A stretch of DNA of 64,000 nucleotides from Dichetophora obliterata (GCA_963920525.1 OY986440.1:21309651-21373650), one strand, 5' to 3'; counted from the stretch's first letter, positions 1 through 12,317 are shown. Made by a program: numbers and translations. The notes: generated by a model not told the origin, from the letters alone.

Positions 1-253
1 AGGAAAATTATGAATATGTTTTAACCCCAATTTTTTAAGTAGTGTCACTTCTAGTAATACGTACCGAAAGTTTTCGAAATATTTTGAATAACAGCGAAAA
101 TATCAGGTCACATTCTTACACATTTACAAAATAGTTCAACAATTATAACATTTTTTAAATGTTTACAAATAAAAAACCATCAACAATTGTTTATATTATT
201 TGCCATGTTTTTATTAATTTGTGTTTTATTTTATTTACATTTTTTTAAGTTAA

Positions 254-837
254 TTATTTGTAAGAAATTTTGCGCTGCTCAAATTTGGCACAGTCAAAAT
301 ATCTGCGCACATGTACAAAAGTTTCATTTATCGGAATGAATGAATGAAAGCCTTGAGTTCCTGTTATAGTTTGAGCTTCTTTATATCTTGAAAATAGCTT
401 TTCTTTAACGTTGTTGTATTCGTCAGCATCTGCGTAAGCAACTTGTATGGTTGTCTTATATGTTTCTGATGCCCAGTGATAGAGTTGCCTCGTTGTCTGG
501 ATTTCATTTTTATTTGTAATACTATAATTTCGAGCACCTCTTTTCAATGTTCCTCCGATTCCATCACATGCAGATTTTCCGTGACTGGTAGCATAAAAGT
601 GCCATTCAGCGTCAATACCAAAATCAGATTTGTGATGGCATAAATTAATGAAGTTGTATTTATTTTTATATTGTGCTCCTGCACCATCTGATACGTAAAT
701 GATTTTATTAATATTGTTGGTTATATTGGCCTACACGAACTGTATCATTTTTGAAATATATAGATGAACTGCTATACTATCATGGGTATTGCAATCAGAT
801 ATTATGGCGAAGCTTTTATGAGTTAATTTATCGTTAT
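254..837 (-). pseudogene. DDE transposase C-terminal exon, unit 1
   Basis: This is the copy of the parental transposase's last exon in array unit 1. The acceptor CAG lies at 838-840 and the exon ends at a stop at 254. In the sense direction it carries the second catalytic-type segment (YVSDGAGAQYKN) and the segment ACDGIGGTLKRGARN, both characteristic of this invertebrate transposase family. An in-frame TAG at 731-733 interrupts it near the exon start and is present in every copy. Without the N-terminal exon it cannot encode a working transposase. Confidence 0.8.
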
Positions 838-1034
838 CTGAAAATAAACAAACAAAGGAAAAAAACAAATAAATAAAAAATATTAAATATTTTGATGAGT
901 GTGGTTGGATGTGTTTACTAATACCAAAATATTAAAATAATTACCTTTGTAATAAATAACGAACGGAAGTATTGTAGCCTGATTATTATTCCAATGGTAT
1001 CCTTGCACGGCATCTTGTACAAGAAATGCATAAT

Positions 1035-1988
1035 TATCACCACTTTTCGACATCAAATGGCCCGGAAACAAATTCTTCAGAAAATCGATTGTTATGCGAC
1101 TTGTGTGAGGTGGAGAGCCGTCTTGTTGAAACCAGAACTGCCTCATACGCTTTCGACGAATAATTGGCATCACAAAATTGGTCATCATGTCGCGATAACG
1201 CTCCTGGTTGATGGTAACAGCATGGCCATTTTCATTTTGGAAGAAAAACGGCCCAATGACCGTTTTCGCACTAACGCCGCACCAAACTGTGACTTTTTGT
1301 CATGAAGAGGCACTTCTTGAATCTCCTGAGGATTTTCAGTGGCGTAAATACGGCAATTTTGCTTATTTACGGTCCCATTCAATGTGAAATGGGCTTCATC
1401 GGACATGATAATTTTGTTCCAAAATTCCTCGTCATCTTCGGCCATTTCGAAGACTCTTTGGGCCCATTCCAATCGACGAGGCTTGTCCACAGGCAACAAT
1501 CTTTGCGTCAATTGAATTTTGTACGGGAACAAATGCAAATCAACGCGAATAATCCGTTGTAAAGTGGACCGAGCCATGCCCAACTGCTGAGAACGGCGTT
1601 TTTGGGATGTTCTTGGGGACCTCTCAACACTGGCTCGTACGGCAGCGATATTCTCGGCCGATCGCCTTGGTCGACTTTTATTTGGCCTCTTCGGATTAGA
1701 AAGAGCCTCACCAGTCGAAAATTTTTCGTATAAACGCTTAATGGTGTTCTTAGAAGGCGCACTTCTCACATTTTTTAATCTTTTAAAAGCACGTTGAGTT
1801 TTCACAATTGACTTCTTCTGTTGAATGTAAATTTCAACTATTTCAGAGCGCTCGCGTGGCGTGTATTGTTCCATGGTAAAAATCTGCTTGGACTGACGCT
1901 TCAAACGCGGTATGTCATTAAGCGATCTGACATCTCTGTCAAAAGTTATGGCGTTGCCAGATGGGTCCGTCGAATATGGGCAACCCTG
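1035..1988 (-). pseudogene. Mariner-like (rosa-type) transposase, 3'-truncated, unit 1
   Basis: Tc1/mariner-superfamily transposase read from 1904 leftwards. The N-terminal helix-turn-helix part starts MEQYTPRERSEIVEIYIQQ. The first catalytic Asp lies in IMSDEAHFTLNG and the second in FWFQQDGSPPHTS. One extra base in an A5 run near 1300 shifts the frame between the two halves (ORFs 1185-1904 and 883-1188). The element's outer end is at 1988, reading CAGGGTTGCCCATATT inward, next to TA, as expected for mariner target sites. The third catalytic residue and the 3' inverted repeat are missing, because at 1035 the sequence jumps in frame into the DDE transposase (…LMSKSGD then NYAFLVQ…). Assignment to the rosa-like group is from family resemblance only. 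Confidence 0.85.
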
Positions 1989-1991
1989 TAC

Positions 1992-2302
1992 AACTTAAAG
2001 TTTTCTATATGACCTTGTTATTTATTGTGTTGATTTTCTATGATTTCAATACAAATTCTAATTGTTTGATAGTTTAAATCATTCTTGATTTTAAATACAA
2101 ATTCTAGTTGTTTGATAGTTTAAAATCGTTTATTGAGCTTTAGGTCAGGTAAGAACAATTAATTGCTCTAACTAGTTAATCAATCAGCTAACTTATTAAT
2201 CAGCTAGTGATGTTTTTTTCTTTTCATATTGAAAATGTTGATGCTGTTGTTTCTTTGAAAAAAATTCGTTAGAGCAATAAATTGTTCTAACCTGACCTAA
2301 AG
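1992..2302. repeat. Foldback repeat, half copy, unit 1
   Basis: An inverted pair of about 34 bases (TTTAGGTCAGGTAAGAAC… and its complement ending …CTAACCTGACCTAAA) flanks a ~90-base loop with repeated AATCAGCTA words. The left outer arm (TTCTATATGACCTTGTTA…) has lost its right partner here. A fuller copy is at 27388-27765 and a degenerate one near 40520. The same piece recurs in the other units at 4823-5133 and 7654-7963. Confidence 0.85.
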
Positions 2303-3084
2303 TGATGTGTGAAGTGTGTTATATGATGAATTTAATGTAAAAATCGAGATGCATTGAACCCGACCCCCTCAGATATCGATGAAATTTTGTTCATAGCTAA
2401 ATTTGATTAATACAAACAAACTCTCATTTTTAGAAATGACTGTTTTGTGATTTTTTGGGCGTGGCACAGTGGGAAAGTTTTCGAAAAAACGCGAAAATGG
2501 TCAAAAAGAGCTCCATTTAAACTACAATAACTCAGAATTGGCTGAACCGATTTCCATGATCTTTTTATGACACGTTTTATGACACAAAAAAAATTACACT
2601 GTAAAAAATTTATAAAAAAAAAAATTTTAACTAACGAAAAATCCAAAAAGATCAAGGGTTTTTTTTACAGTGTATTACTTTTTTAGAAAGGTTTATCCTT
2701 CACCTATACTATATCAAAAAATAAAAATGGGTTCTTTTTTAGTTTTTTTTATATAATTTTTTAAGTAGTGTCACTTCTAGTAATTGCCCTTATATTTTAT
2801 ATTTACAGGTTAAATAAATAAACATAGTCCTAGGAAAATTATGAATATGTTTTAACCCCAATTTTTTAAGTAGTGTCACTTCTAGTAATACGTACCGAAA
2901 GTTTTCGAAATATTTTGAATAACAGCGAAAATATCAGGTCACATTCTTACACATTTACAAAATAGTTCAACAATTATAACATTTTTTAAATGTTTACAAA
3001 TAAAAAACCATCAACAATTGTTTATATTATTTGCCATGTTTTTATTAATTTGTGTTTTATTTTATTTACATTTTTTTAAGTTAA

Positions 3085-3668
3085 TTATTTGTAAGAAATT
3101 TTGCGCTGCTCAAATTTGGCACAGTCAAAATATCTGCGCACATGTACAAAAGTTTCATTTATCGGAATGAATGAATGAAAGCCTTGAGTTCCTGTTATAG
3201 TTTGAGCTTCTTTATATCTTGAAAATAGCTTTTCTTTAACGTTGTTGTATTCGTCAGTATCTGCGTAAGCAACTTGTATGGTTGTCTTATATGTTTCTGA
3301 TGCCCAGTGATAGAGTTGCCTCGTTGTCTGGATTTCATTTTTATTTGCAATACTATAATTTCGAGCACCTCTTTTCAATGTTCCTCCGATTCCATCACAT
3401 GCAGATTTTCCGTGACTGGTAGCATAAAAGTGCCATTCAGCGTCAATACCAAAATCAGATTTGTGATGGCATAAATTAATGAAGTTGTATTTATTTTTAT
3501 ATTGTGCTCCTGCACCATCTGATACGTAAATGATTTTATTAATATTGTTGGTTATATTGGCCTACACGAACTGTATCATTTTTGAAATATATAGATGAAC
3601 TGCTATACTATCATGGGTATTGCAATCAGATATTATGGCGAAGCTTTTATGAGTTAATTTATCGTTAT
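3085..3668 (-). pseudogene. DDE transposase C-terminal exon, unit 2
   Basis: This is the unit 2 copy of the exon at 254-837, with the same in-frame TAG (3562-3564). It differs by two amino-acid changes in the last 97 residues (an Ala to Thr in the ADADEYNN segment and Thr to Ala in YSITNK). It has no N-terminal exon. Confidence 0.8.
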
Positions 3669-3865
3669 CTGAAAATAAACAAACAAAGGAAAAAAACAAA
3701 TAAATAAAAAATATTAAATATTTTGATGAGTGTGGTTGGATGTGTTTACAAATACCAAAATATTAAAATAATTACCTTTGTAATAAATAACGAACGGAAG
3801 TATTGTAGCCTGATTATTATTCCAATGGTATCCTTGCACGGCATCTTGTACAAGAAATGCATAAT

Positions 3866-4819
3866 TATCACCACTTTTCGACATCAAATGGCCCGGAAAC
3901 AAATTCTTCAGAAAATCGATTGTTATGCGACTTGTGTGAGGTGGAGAGCCGTCTTGTTGAAACCAGAACTGCCTCATACGCTTTCGACGAATAATTGGCA
4001 TCACAAAATTGGTCATCATGTCGCGATAACGCTCCTGGTTGATGGTAACAGCATGGCCATTTTCATTTTGGAAGAAAAACGGCCCAATGACCGTTTTCGC
4101 ACTAACGCCGCACCAAACTGTGACTTTTTGTCATGAAGAGGCACTTCTTGAATCTCCTGAGGATTTTCAGTGGCGTAAATACGGCAATTTTGCTTATTTA
4201 CGGTCCCATTCAATGTGAAATGGGCTTCATCGGACATGATAATTTTGTTCCAAAATTCCTCGTCATCTTCGGCCATTTCGAAGACTCTTTGGGCCCATTC
4301 CAATCGACGAGGCTTGTCCACAGGCAACAATCTTTGCGTCAATTGAATTTTGTACGGGAACAAATGCAAATCAACGCGAATAATCCGTTGTAAAGTGGAC
4401 CGAGCCATGCCCAACTGCTGAGAACGGCGTTTTTGGGATGTTCTTGGGGACCTCTCAACACTGGCTCGTACGGCAGCGATATTCTCGGCCGATCGCCTTG
4501 GTCGACTTTTATTTGGCCTCTTCGGATTAGAAAGAGCCTCACCAGTCGAAAATTTTTCGTATAAACGCTTAATGGTGTTCTTAGAAGGCGCACTTCTCAC
4601 ATTTTTTAATCTTTTAAAAGCACGTTGAGTTTTCACAATTGACTTCTTCTGTTGAATGTAAATTTCAACTATTTCAGAGCGCTCGCGTGGCGTGTATTGT
4701 TCCATGGTAAAAATCTGCTTGGACTGACGCTTCAAACGCGGTATGTCATTAAGCGATCTGACATCTCTGTCAAAAGTTATGGCGTTGCCAGATGGGTCCG
4801 TCGAATATGGGCAACCCTG
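3866..4819 (-). pseudogene. Mariner-like transposase, 3'-truncated, unit 2
   Basis: Copy of the unit 1 element with the same A-run frameshift, the same outer end beside TA and the same fusion into the DDE transposase reading frame. The predicted 239-residue N-terminal ORF (4016-4735) is identical to unit 1, so the copies were duplicated after the lesions arose. Confidence 0.85.
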
Positions 4820-4822
4820 TAC

Positions 4823-5133
4823 AACTTAAAGTTTTCTATATGACCTTGTTATTTATTGTGTTGATTTTCTATGATTTCAATACAAATTCTAATTGTTTGA
4901 TAGTTTAAATCATTCTTGATTTTAAATACAAATTCTAGTTGTTTGATAGTTTAAAATCGTTTATTGAGCTTTAGGTCAGGTAAGAACAATTAATTGCTCT
5001 AACTAGTTAATCAATCAGCTAACTTATTAATCAGCTAGTGATGTTTTTTTCTTTTCATATTGAAAATGTTGATGCTGTTGTTTCTTTGAAAAAAATTCGT
5101 TAGAGCAATAAATTGTTCTAACCTGACCTAAAG
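4823..5133. repeat. Foldback repeat, half copy, unit 2
   Basis: Tandem-array copy of the inverted-repeat segment at 1992-2302, essentially unchanged. Confidence 0.85.
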
Positions 5134-5915
5134 TGATGTGTGAAGTGTGTTATATGATGAATTTAATGTAAAAATCGAGATGCATTGAACCCGACCCCCT
5201 CAGATATCGATGAAATTTTGTTCATAGCTAAATTTGATTAATACAAACAAACTCTCATTTTTAGAAATGACTGTTTTGTGATTTTTTGGGCGTGGCACAG
5301 TGGGAAAGTTTTCGAAAAAACGCGAAAATGGTCAAAAAGAGCTCCATTTAAACTACAATAACTCAGAATCGGCTGAACCGATTTCCATGATCTTTTTATG
5401 ACACGTTTTATGACACAAAAAAAATTACACTGTAAAAAATTTATAAAAAAAAAAATTTTAACTAACGAAAAATCCAAAAAGATCAAGGGTTTTTTTTACA
5501 GTGTATTACTTTTTTAGAAAGGTTTATCCTTCACCTATACTATATCGAAAAATAAAAATGGGTTCTTTTTTAGTTTTTTTTATATAATTTTTTAAGTAGT
5601 GTCACTTCTAGTAATTGCCCTTATATTTTATATTTACAGGTTAAATAAATAAACATAGTCCTAGGAAAATTATGAATATGTTTTAACCCCAATTTTTTAA
5701 GTAGTGTCACTTCTAGTAATACGTACCGAAAGTTTTCGAAATATTTTGAATAACAGCGAAAATATCAGGTCACATTCTTACACATTTACAAAATAGTTCA
5801 ACAATTATAACATTTTTTAAATGTTTACAAATAAAAAACCATCAACAATTGTTTATATTATTTGCCATGTTTTTATTAATTTGTGTTTTATTTTATTTAC
5901 ATTTTTTTAAGTTAA

Positions 5916-6499
5916 TTATTTGTAAGAAATTTTGCGCTGCTCAAATTTGGCACAGTCAAAATATCTGCGCACATGTACAAAAGTTTCATTTATCGGAATG
6001 AATGAATGAAAGCCTTGAGTTCCTGTTATAGTTTGAGCTTCTTTATATCTTGAAAATAGCTTTTCTTTAACGTTGTTGTATTCGTCAGCATCTGCGTAAG
6101 CAACTTGTATGGTTGTCTTATATGTTTCTGATGCCCAGTGATAGAGTTGCCTCGTTGTCTGGATTTCATTTTTATTTGCAATACTATAATTTCGAGCACC
6201 TCTTTTCAATGTTCCTCCGATTCCATCACATGCAGATTTTCCGTGACTGGTAGCATAAAAGTGCCATTCAGCGTCAATACCAAAATCAGATTTGTGATGG
6301 CATAAATTAATGAAGTTGTATTTATTTTTATATTGTGCTCCTGCACCATCTGATACGTAAATGATTTTATTAATATTGTTGGTTATATTGGCCTACACGA
6401 ACTGTATCATTTTTGAAATATATAGATGAACTGCTATACTATCATGGGTATTGCAATCAGATATTATGGCGAAGCTTTTATGAGTTAATTTATCGTTAT
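5916..6499 (-). pseudogene. DDE transposase C-terminal exon, unit 3
   Basis: This is the unit 3 copy of the exon, with the shared in-frame TAG (6393-6395). Its last 97 residues match unit 2 at the YSIANK site and unit 1 at the ADADEYNN site. That mosaic pattern fits exchange or conversion between units. Confidence 0.8.
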
Positions 6500-6696
6500 C
6501 TGAAAATAAACAAACAAAGGAAAAAAACAAATAAATAAAAAATATTAAATATTTTGATGAGTGTGGTTGGATGTGTTTACTAATACCAAAATATTAAAAT
6601 AATTACCTTTGTAATAAATAACGAACGGAAGTATTGTAGCCTGATTATTATTCCAATGGTATCCTTGCACGGCATCTTGTACAAGAAATGCATAAT

Positions 6697-7650
6697 TATC
6701 ACCACTTTTCGACATCAAATGGCCCGGAAACAAATTCTTCAGAAAATCGATTGTTATGCGACTTGTGTGAGGTGGAGAGCCGTCTTGTTGAAACCAGAAC
6801 TGCCTCATACGCTTTCGACGAATAATTGGCATCACAAAATTGGTCATCATGTCGCGATAACGCTCCTGGTTGATGGTAACAGCATGGCCATTTTCATTTT
6901 GGAAGAAAAACGGCCCAATGACCGTTTTCGCACTAACGCCGCACCAAACTGTGACTTTTTGTCATGAAGAGGCACTTCTTGAATCTCCTGAGGATTTTCA
7001 GTGGCGTAAATACGGCAATTTTGCTTATTTACGGTCCCATTCAATGTGAAATGGGCTTCATCGGACATGATAATTTTGTTCCAAAATTCCTCGTCATCTT
7101 CGGCCATTTCGAAGACTCTTTGGGCCCATTCCAATCGACGAGGCTTGTCCACAGGCAACAATCTTTGCGTCAATTGAATTTTGTACGGGAACAAATGCAA
7201 ATCAACGCGAATAATCCGTTGTAAAGTGGACCGAGCCATGCCCAACTGCTGAGAACGGCGTTTTTGGGATGTTCTTGGGGACCTCTCAACACTGGCTCGT
7301 ACGGCAGCGATATTCTCGGCCGATCGCCTTGGTCGACTTTTATTTGGCCTCTTCGGATTAGAAAGAGCCTCACCAGTCGAAAATTTTTCGTATAAACGCT
7401 TAATGGTGTTCTTAGAAGGCGCACTTCTCACATTTTTTAATCTTTTAAAAGCACGTTGAGTTTTCACAATTGACTTCTTCTGTTGAATGTAAATTTCAAC
7501 TATTTCAGAGCGCTCGCGTGGCGTGTATTGTTCCATGGTAAAAATCTGCTTGGACTGACGCTTCAAACGCGGTATGTCATTAAGCGATCTGACATCTCTG
7601 TCAAAAGTTATGGCGTTGCCAGATGGGTCCGTCGAATATGGGCAACCCTG
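6697..7650 (-). pseudogene. Mariner-like transposase, 3'-truncated, unit 3
   Basis: Third identical copy, with the same frameshift and the same chimeric junction near 6697. No further mariner copy follows in unit 4, where the parental transposase sequence continues instead. Confidence 0.85.
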
Positions 7651-7653
7651 TAC

Positions 7654-7963
7654 AACTTAAAGTTTTCTATATGACCTTGTTATTTATTGTGTTGATTTTC
7701 TATGATTTCAATACAAATTCTAATTGTTTGATAGTTTAAATCATTCTTGATTTTAAATACAAATTCTAGTTGTTTGATAGTTTAAAATCGTTTATTGAGC
7801 TTTAGGTCAGGTAAGAACAATTAATTGCTCTAACTAGTTAATCAATCAGCTAACTTATTAATCAGCTAGTGATGTTTTTTTCTTTTCATATTGAAAATGT
7901 TGATGCTGTTGTTTCTTTGAAAAAAATTCGTTAGAGCAATAAATTGTTCTAACCTGACCTAAA
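7654..7963. repeat. Foldback repeat, half copy, unit 3
   Basis: Third array copy of the inverted-repeat segment. It lies directly outside the left terminal inverted repeat of the parental transposon. Confidence 0.85.
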
Positions 7964-8745
7964 GTGATGTGTGAAGTGTGTTATATGATGAATTTAATGT
8001 AAAAATCGAGATGCATTGAACCCGACCCCCTCAGATATCGATGAAATTTTGTTCATAGCTAAATTTGATTAATACAAACAAACTCTCATTTTTAGAAATG
8101 ACTGTTTTGTGATTTTTTGGGCGTGGCACAGTGGGAAAGTTTTCGAAAAAACGCGAAAATGGTCAAAAAGAGCTCCATTTAAACTACAATAACTCAGAAT
8201 CGGCTGAACCGATTTCCATGATCTTTTTATGACACGTTTTATGACACAAAAAAAATTACACTGTAAAAAATTTATAAAAAAAAAATTTTAACTAACGAAA
8301 AATCCAAAAAGATCAAGGGTTTTTTTTACAGTGTATTACTTTTTTAGAAAGGTTTATCCTTCACCTATACTATATCAAAAAATAAAAATGGGTTCTTTTT
8401 TAGTTTTTTTTATATAATTTTTTAAGTAGTGTCACTTCTAGTAATTGCCCTTATATTTTATATTTACAGGTTAAATAAATAAACATAGTCCTAGGAAAAT
8501 TATGAATATGTTTTAACCCCAATTTTTTAAGTAGTGTCACTTCTAGTAATACGTACCGAAAGTTTTCGAAATATTTTGAATAACAGCGAAAATATCAGGT
8601 CACATTCTTACACATTTACAAAATAGTTCAACAATTATAACATTTTTTAAATGTTTACAAATAAAAAACCATCAACAATTGTTTATATTATTTGCCATGT
8701 TTTTATTAATTTGTGTTTTATTTTATTTACATTTTTTTAAGTTAA

Positions 8746-10973
8746 TTATTTGTAAGAAATTTTGCGCTGCTCAAATTTGGCACAGTCAAAATATCTGCGC
8801 ACATGTACAAAAGTTTCATTTATCGGAATGAATGAATGAAAGCCTTGAGTTCCTGTTATAGTTTGAGCTTCTTTATATCTTGAAAATAGCTTTTCTTTAA
8901 CGTTGTTGTATTCGTCAGCATCTGCGTAAGCAACTTGTATGGTTGTCTTATATGTTTCTGATGCCCAGTGATAGAGTTGCCTCGTTGTCTGGATTTCATT
9001 TTTATTTGTAATACTATAATTTCGAGCACCTCTTTTCAATGTTCCTCCGATTCCATCACATGCAGATTTTCCGTGACTGGTAGCATAAAAGTGCCATTCA
9101 GCGTCAATACCAAAATCAGATTTGTGATGGCATAAATTAATGAAGTTGTATTTATTTTTATATTGTGCTCCTGCACCATCTGATACGTAAATGATTTTAT
9201 TAATATTGTTGGTTATATTGGCCTACACGAACTGTATCATTTTTGAAATATATAGATGAACTGCTATACTATCATGGGTATTGCAATCAGATATTATGGC
9301 GAAGCTTTTATGAGTTAATTTATCGTTATCTGAAAATAAACAAACAAAGGAAAAAAACAAATAAATAAAAAATATTAAATATTTTGATGAGTGTGGTTGG
9401 ATGTGTTTACTAATACCAAAATATTAAAATAATTACCTTTGTAATAAATAACGAACGGAAGTATTGTAGCCTGATTATTATTCCAATGGTATCCTTGCAC
9501 GGCATCTTGTACAAGAAATGCATAATTTTCAGCAAAGTCCATTTGAATTAACATTTCTCCTGATAACAGCGCCGCTCTTTTATTGCTGATAAATTCAGAT
9601 TGTCGCTTTGCTATGAAATGATGCGGAATCAGAACTTTGATGTGATTAGTAAAATCGCTGACAAATGATTCTGGGTTGGTGGTTAACGTTTCCAGAACAC
9701 ATCTAATCGTTGTATTCCACTTTTTGTATATTATTTCTTCAGTTTGGTTATTTTCAAAATGTTTTAGCATATGCGTTTTTAGATTATTTAAATTTTTGTA
9801 GCGGTGACCACACATTGAAACGCAACACTCGCTTTTTTCTATGTCACCATCACAAACAACGAATTTGAGAACATCTTTGTAGTCGGTAAATGTGCATTCT
9901 CTTTCAATACAAATTGATTTTAAGCCACTTTTTTCAAACATCAATTTCATATTCTGATACAATGTGCATACACAGATATTTTGCTGGTTTCCAACTCCAA
10001 GTTTCATAAAATTTTTTGGCCTTAACATTGTAAATTTTGTAAAACCCACTTTGGCAAAGGGATGTTTTTTTTTAAATTCGTAGTAAGATTCGCGTAGTGA
10101 AGATAACATCAGTCTTTTTTGAACTTTTTCACGTAAGTTTCCTTGTTTAACAGTAATTGAATCTTGCGATCCTGGCATCATTCGGCTAGTTTCATCATCT
10201 TCATAAAATAACTTGACTGTGCTTAGAGTTCCGGTTGGTAAACTACGTGTGCTCATTTTTAAAAGATTGATATCTGCAAACTTCGTTTTATTCCTTTGGA
10301 TATCTTTACTTTTTTTGATACAATCGTGAGATATATCATCCCCAAAACGATCTTTAATTTCTGCGTGACTCATATTGATTGGTAAGAGAGATAAAAGTTT
10401 TTGCTTTTCCAAAAGATTTGAGCTGTTCTCTATTTGATATTTGATGTTTTGCAAAATTTCTTCGTAAATGGCTTTGACGTTTTCATGTTGCGCTGACAAA
10501 TCAGACAATGGATCAGCTCCAAGTGAATCTGCTACATTTTCCAAAATTTGCAGTGATTTTCTATTTCTGTATGCATCTCGTTTGATATATTTCCTCTTAA
10601 GAGGCGACATTTGGTTTGGTAGATGAGGAATAATATGATCATTTATATTTTCAATGAGTTCGTTGCTTTCGATGTTTGCATTACGGCTGGTACAAGTTGG
10701 AAGTTCATTCAATTCTTCCCTAATTTCATCGCTGGGCGTTGTTGGTAAATAATTTGAGACTTCATTCTGCTCCACGTTGGATTCATTACGACTGCGCGCT
10801 TTTCTCAGTGTATTCCGGCAAGTTTCGCAAATACGGCTACAATGAATGCTGGCGACAGCTGGAAAATATTCAATTATATTTGCAGCCTCGTTTTCACTTA
10901 TTTTACGAAGCGAAGCGCAACACTTATTAAATATTTTTATGCATCTGTACTTATTGTTTGAATTCAAATTCAC
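8746..10973 (-). pseudogene. DDE-type transposase, two exons, one internal stop
   Basis: Exon 1 runs from 10973 (MNLNSNNKYRC…) to a GT donor at 9436. The acceptor CAG is at 9330-9332 and exon 2 runs from 9329 to the stop at 8746. The join keeps the frame (…VIYYK then DNDKLTHKSF…) and gives about 706 codons. The N-terminus has clustered Cys residues (CC…C..C..C) suggesting zinc binding. A C2H2-like finger (CVSMCGHRYKNLNNLKTHML) lies near residues 385-410. Catalytic-type segments are MDFAENYAF (Asp 479), YVSDGAGAQYKN and ACDGIGGTLKR. An in-frame TAG at 9223-9225 breaks exon 2 and is shared by all array copies, so it predates the amplification. The ORF is otherwise open, and readthrough or an unrecognised splice are the only ways it could function. 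Family recognised by its motifs; no host role inferred. Confidence 0.75.
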
Positions 10974-11152
10974 TCAAATTTTTAAAATATACGCGTAAAA
11001 ATTGTAATGGGATATCTTGGCTTCTCGAAACTGTTTATAATTATGAATTTCGGTACGTTCATCAGGTGCATTTATATAGCAATTTTTAAGGCAAGCAAGA
11101 ACTTTTTGGGGTTAAAACATATTCATAATTTTCCTGGGACAATGTTTATTTA

Positions 11153-12317
11153 CACAGTACAACATTTTTCAGTTCATTGATTGCCAACTCAATTCTGAGA
11201 ACTGTATGTAAAATTAGACCCAAAAAGAAGAATTTCTGCATCATTCGTTTTGTCTTCTTACCTGCCAAAATATTTTTAATATCGATTTGAAGTTAGTAAC
11301 TATCGTATGGGGGAATTTTTCACGTTTTATGCACAACAATATTTGGAGAAAACATTGACACCTTTTTTATGATTCTGAGAATTAAAAAAAAAAGGAATAA
11401 ACAAAATAATAAATAAACCCACATTTAAGGGTGCTGATTATTTGGAAAGTTTTGCACAATTTGAAACGTACAAGTGCTGAATCAGGTATATAGCCAGCCA
11501 CCCTTAAAATATGCGCCCATTTATAAGTACCTGGCCGTAAAATATTGAAAAATACGTAGTATTTATAGGTGTGCATTGATCGATTTTTGTCATTCAGGCA
11601 GTGCCGACGAACGCGAACAGTGAAAGTGATTTTTCTCCAGTTTTTTAAAAGTGAATAACAACAAAACATGAAATATATCAATATGAAAAACAACAAGTGC
11701 CCAAATTTGGATGAATTTTGTTACGTTTGTGGTCATATCGTCCGAAAAATACAGAAAAAAGATCGAAAAAAATTTGTTTACTGAGCAATTTTTTTTTTAT
11801 TTTAAGGGTGGTGGCTATAACTGATTTTTGAAATTCATACCTTTACTCAATTGCGAATAAAAGCGAAACTCGTGCATCGATTTTCATGATCTTTGTCTCA
11901 TTTTGCTCATAAGTTATGTGACTTTGCGAAAAAGTAACTAGACTTGAAACTTATTTCCGTTTTGTATTTTTTATGAATTTGAAAAAAAAAATATTTTTTT
12001 TCTTCATGCGCTTATTTTTAACTTGGAAACTGTGGCTTTTATAGGAAAACAATATATGAACAGATTAAGGAAATTGTATTTTTTAATTTTTTAAAATTTA
12101 TTTCAACTAAATCGGGCTAGTGGTTGTCGAGCTATGTCAAACAACAGGGCCTAAAACGTGATAAATTCCCCAATACGATAGTACTAACTTCAAATCGATA
12201 TTAAAAATATTTTGGCAGGTAAGAAGACAAAACGAATGATGCAGAAATTCTTCTTTTTGGGTCTTATTTCACATACAGTTCTCAGAATTGAGTTGGCAAA
12301 TCATGTGTTGTACTGTG
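11153..12317. mobile_element. Non-autonomous transposon with ~175-bp inverted repeats
   Basis: Arms at 11153-11335 and 12140-12317 are reverse complements starting CACAGTACAACA. They enclose about 800 AT-rich bases with no convincing coding sequence. The flanks TTATTTA (11146-11152) and TTATTTT (12318-12324) look like an imperfect 7-base target duplication. Comparing the outer sequence with the left arm of the host transposon (around 8473-8500) shows that this block was inserted into the right terminal repeat. The superfamily is not determined. Confidence 0.7.

Larger units (their letters stand above)
1..9527. repeat. Tandem array of a 2.83-kb chimeric transposon unit
   Basis: Three full units (1-2831, 2832-5662, 5663-8492) and a fourth partial unit (8493 to about 9527) follow head to tail with a period of 2831, 2831 and 2830 bases. 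They differ by a few substitutions and by homopolymer length; for example 3257 and 3355 differ from the matching bases in unit 1. Each unit holds, left to right, the C-terminal exon of a DDE transposase (minus strand), a 3'-truncated mariner-like element (minus strand), half of a foldback repeat, and a ~490-base terminal inverted repeat. The fourth unit departs at 9527, where the mariner sequence is replaced by the uninterrupted parental transposase. The array reaches base 1, so the copy number is at least 3.4 and the left end is unseen. Such low divergence implies recent amplification or gene conversion. An assembly artefact cannot be excluded from sequence alone. Confidence 0.97.

Noticed and set aside
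994..1305. Plus-strand ORFs over the mariner segment (also 1302-1562, 1821-2012 and their array copies)
   Set aside because: They are antisense shadows of the minus-strand transposase with no family motifs.
1..8492. CRISPR-like or satellite interpretation of the periodic repeats
   Set aside because: The unit is 2.83 kb of recognisable transposon sequence in a fly-like genome; there are no short direct repeats with unique spacers.
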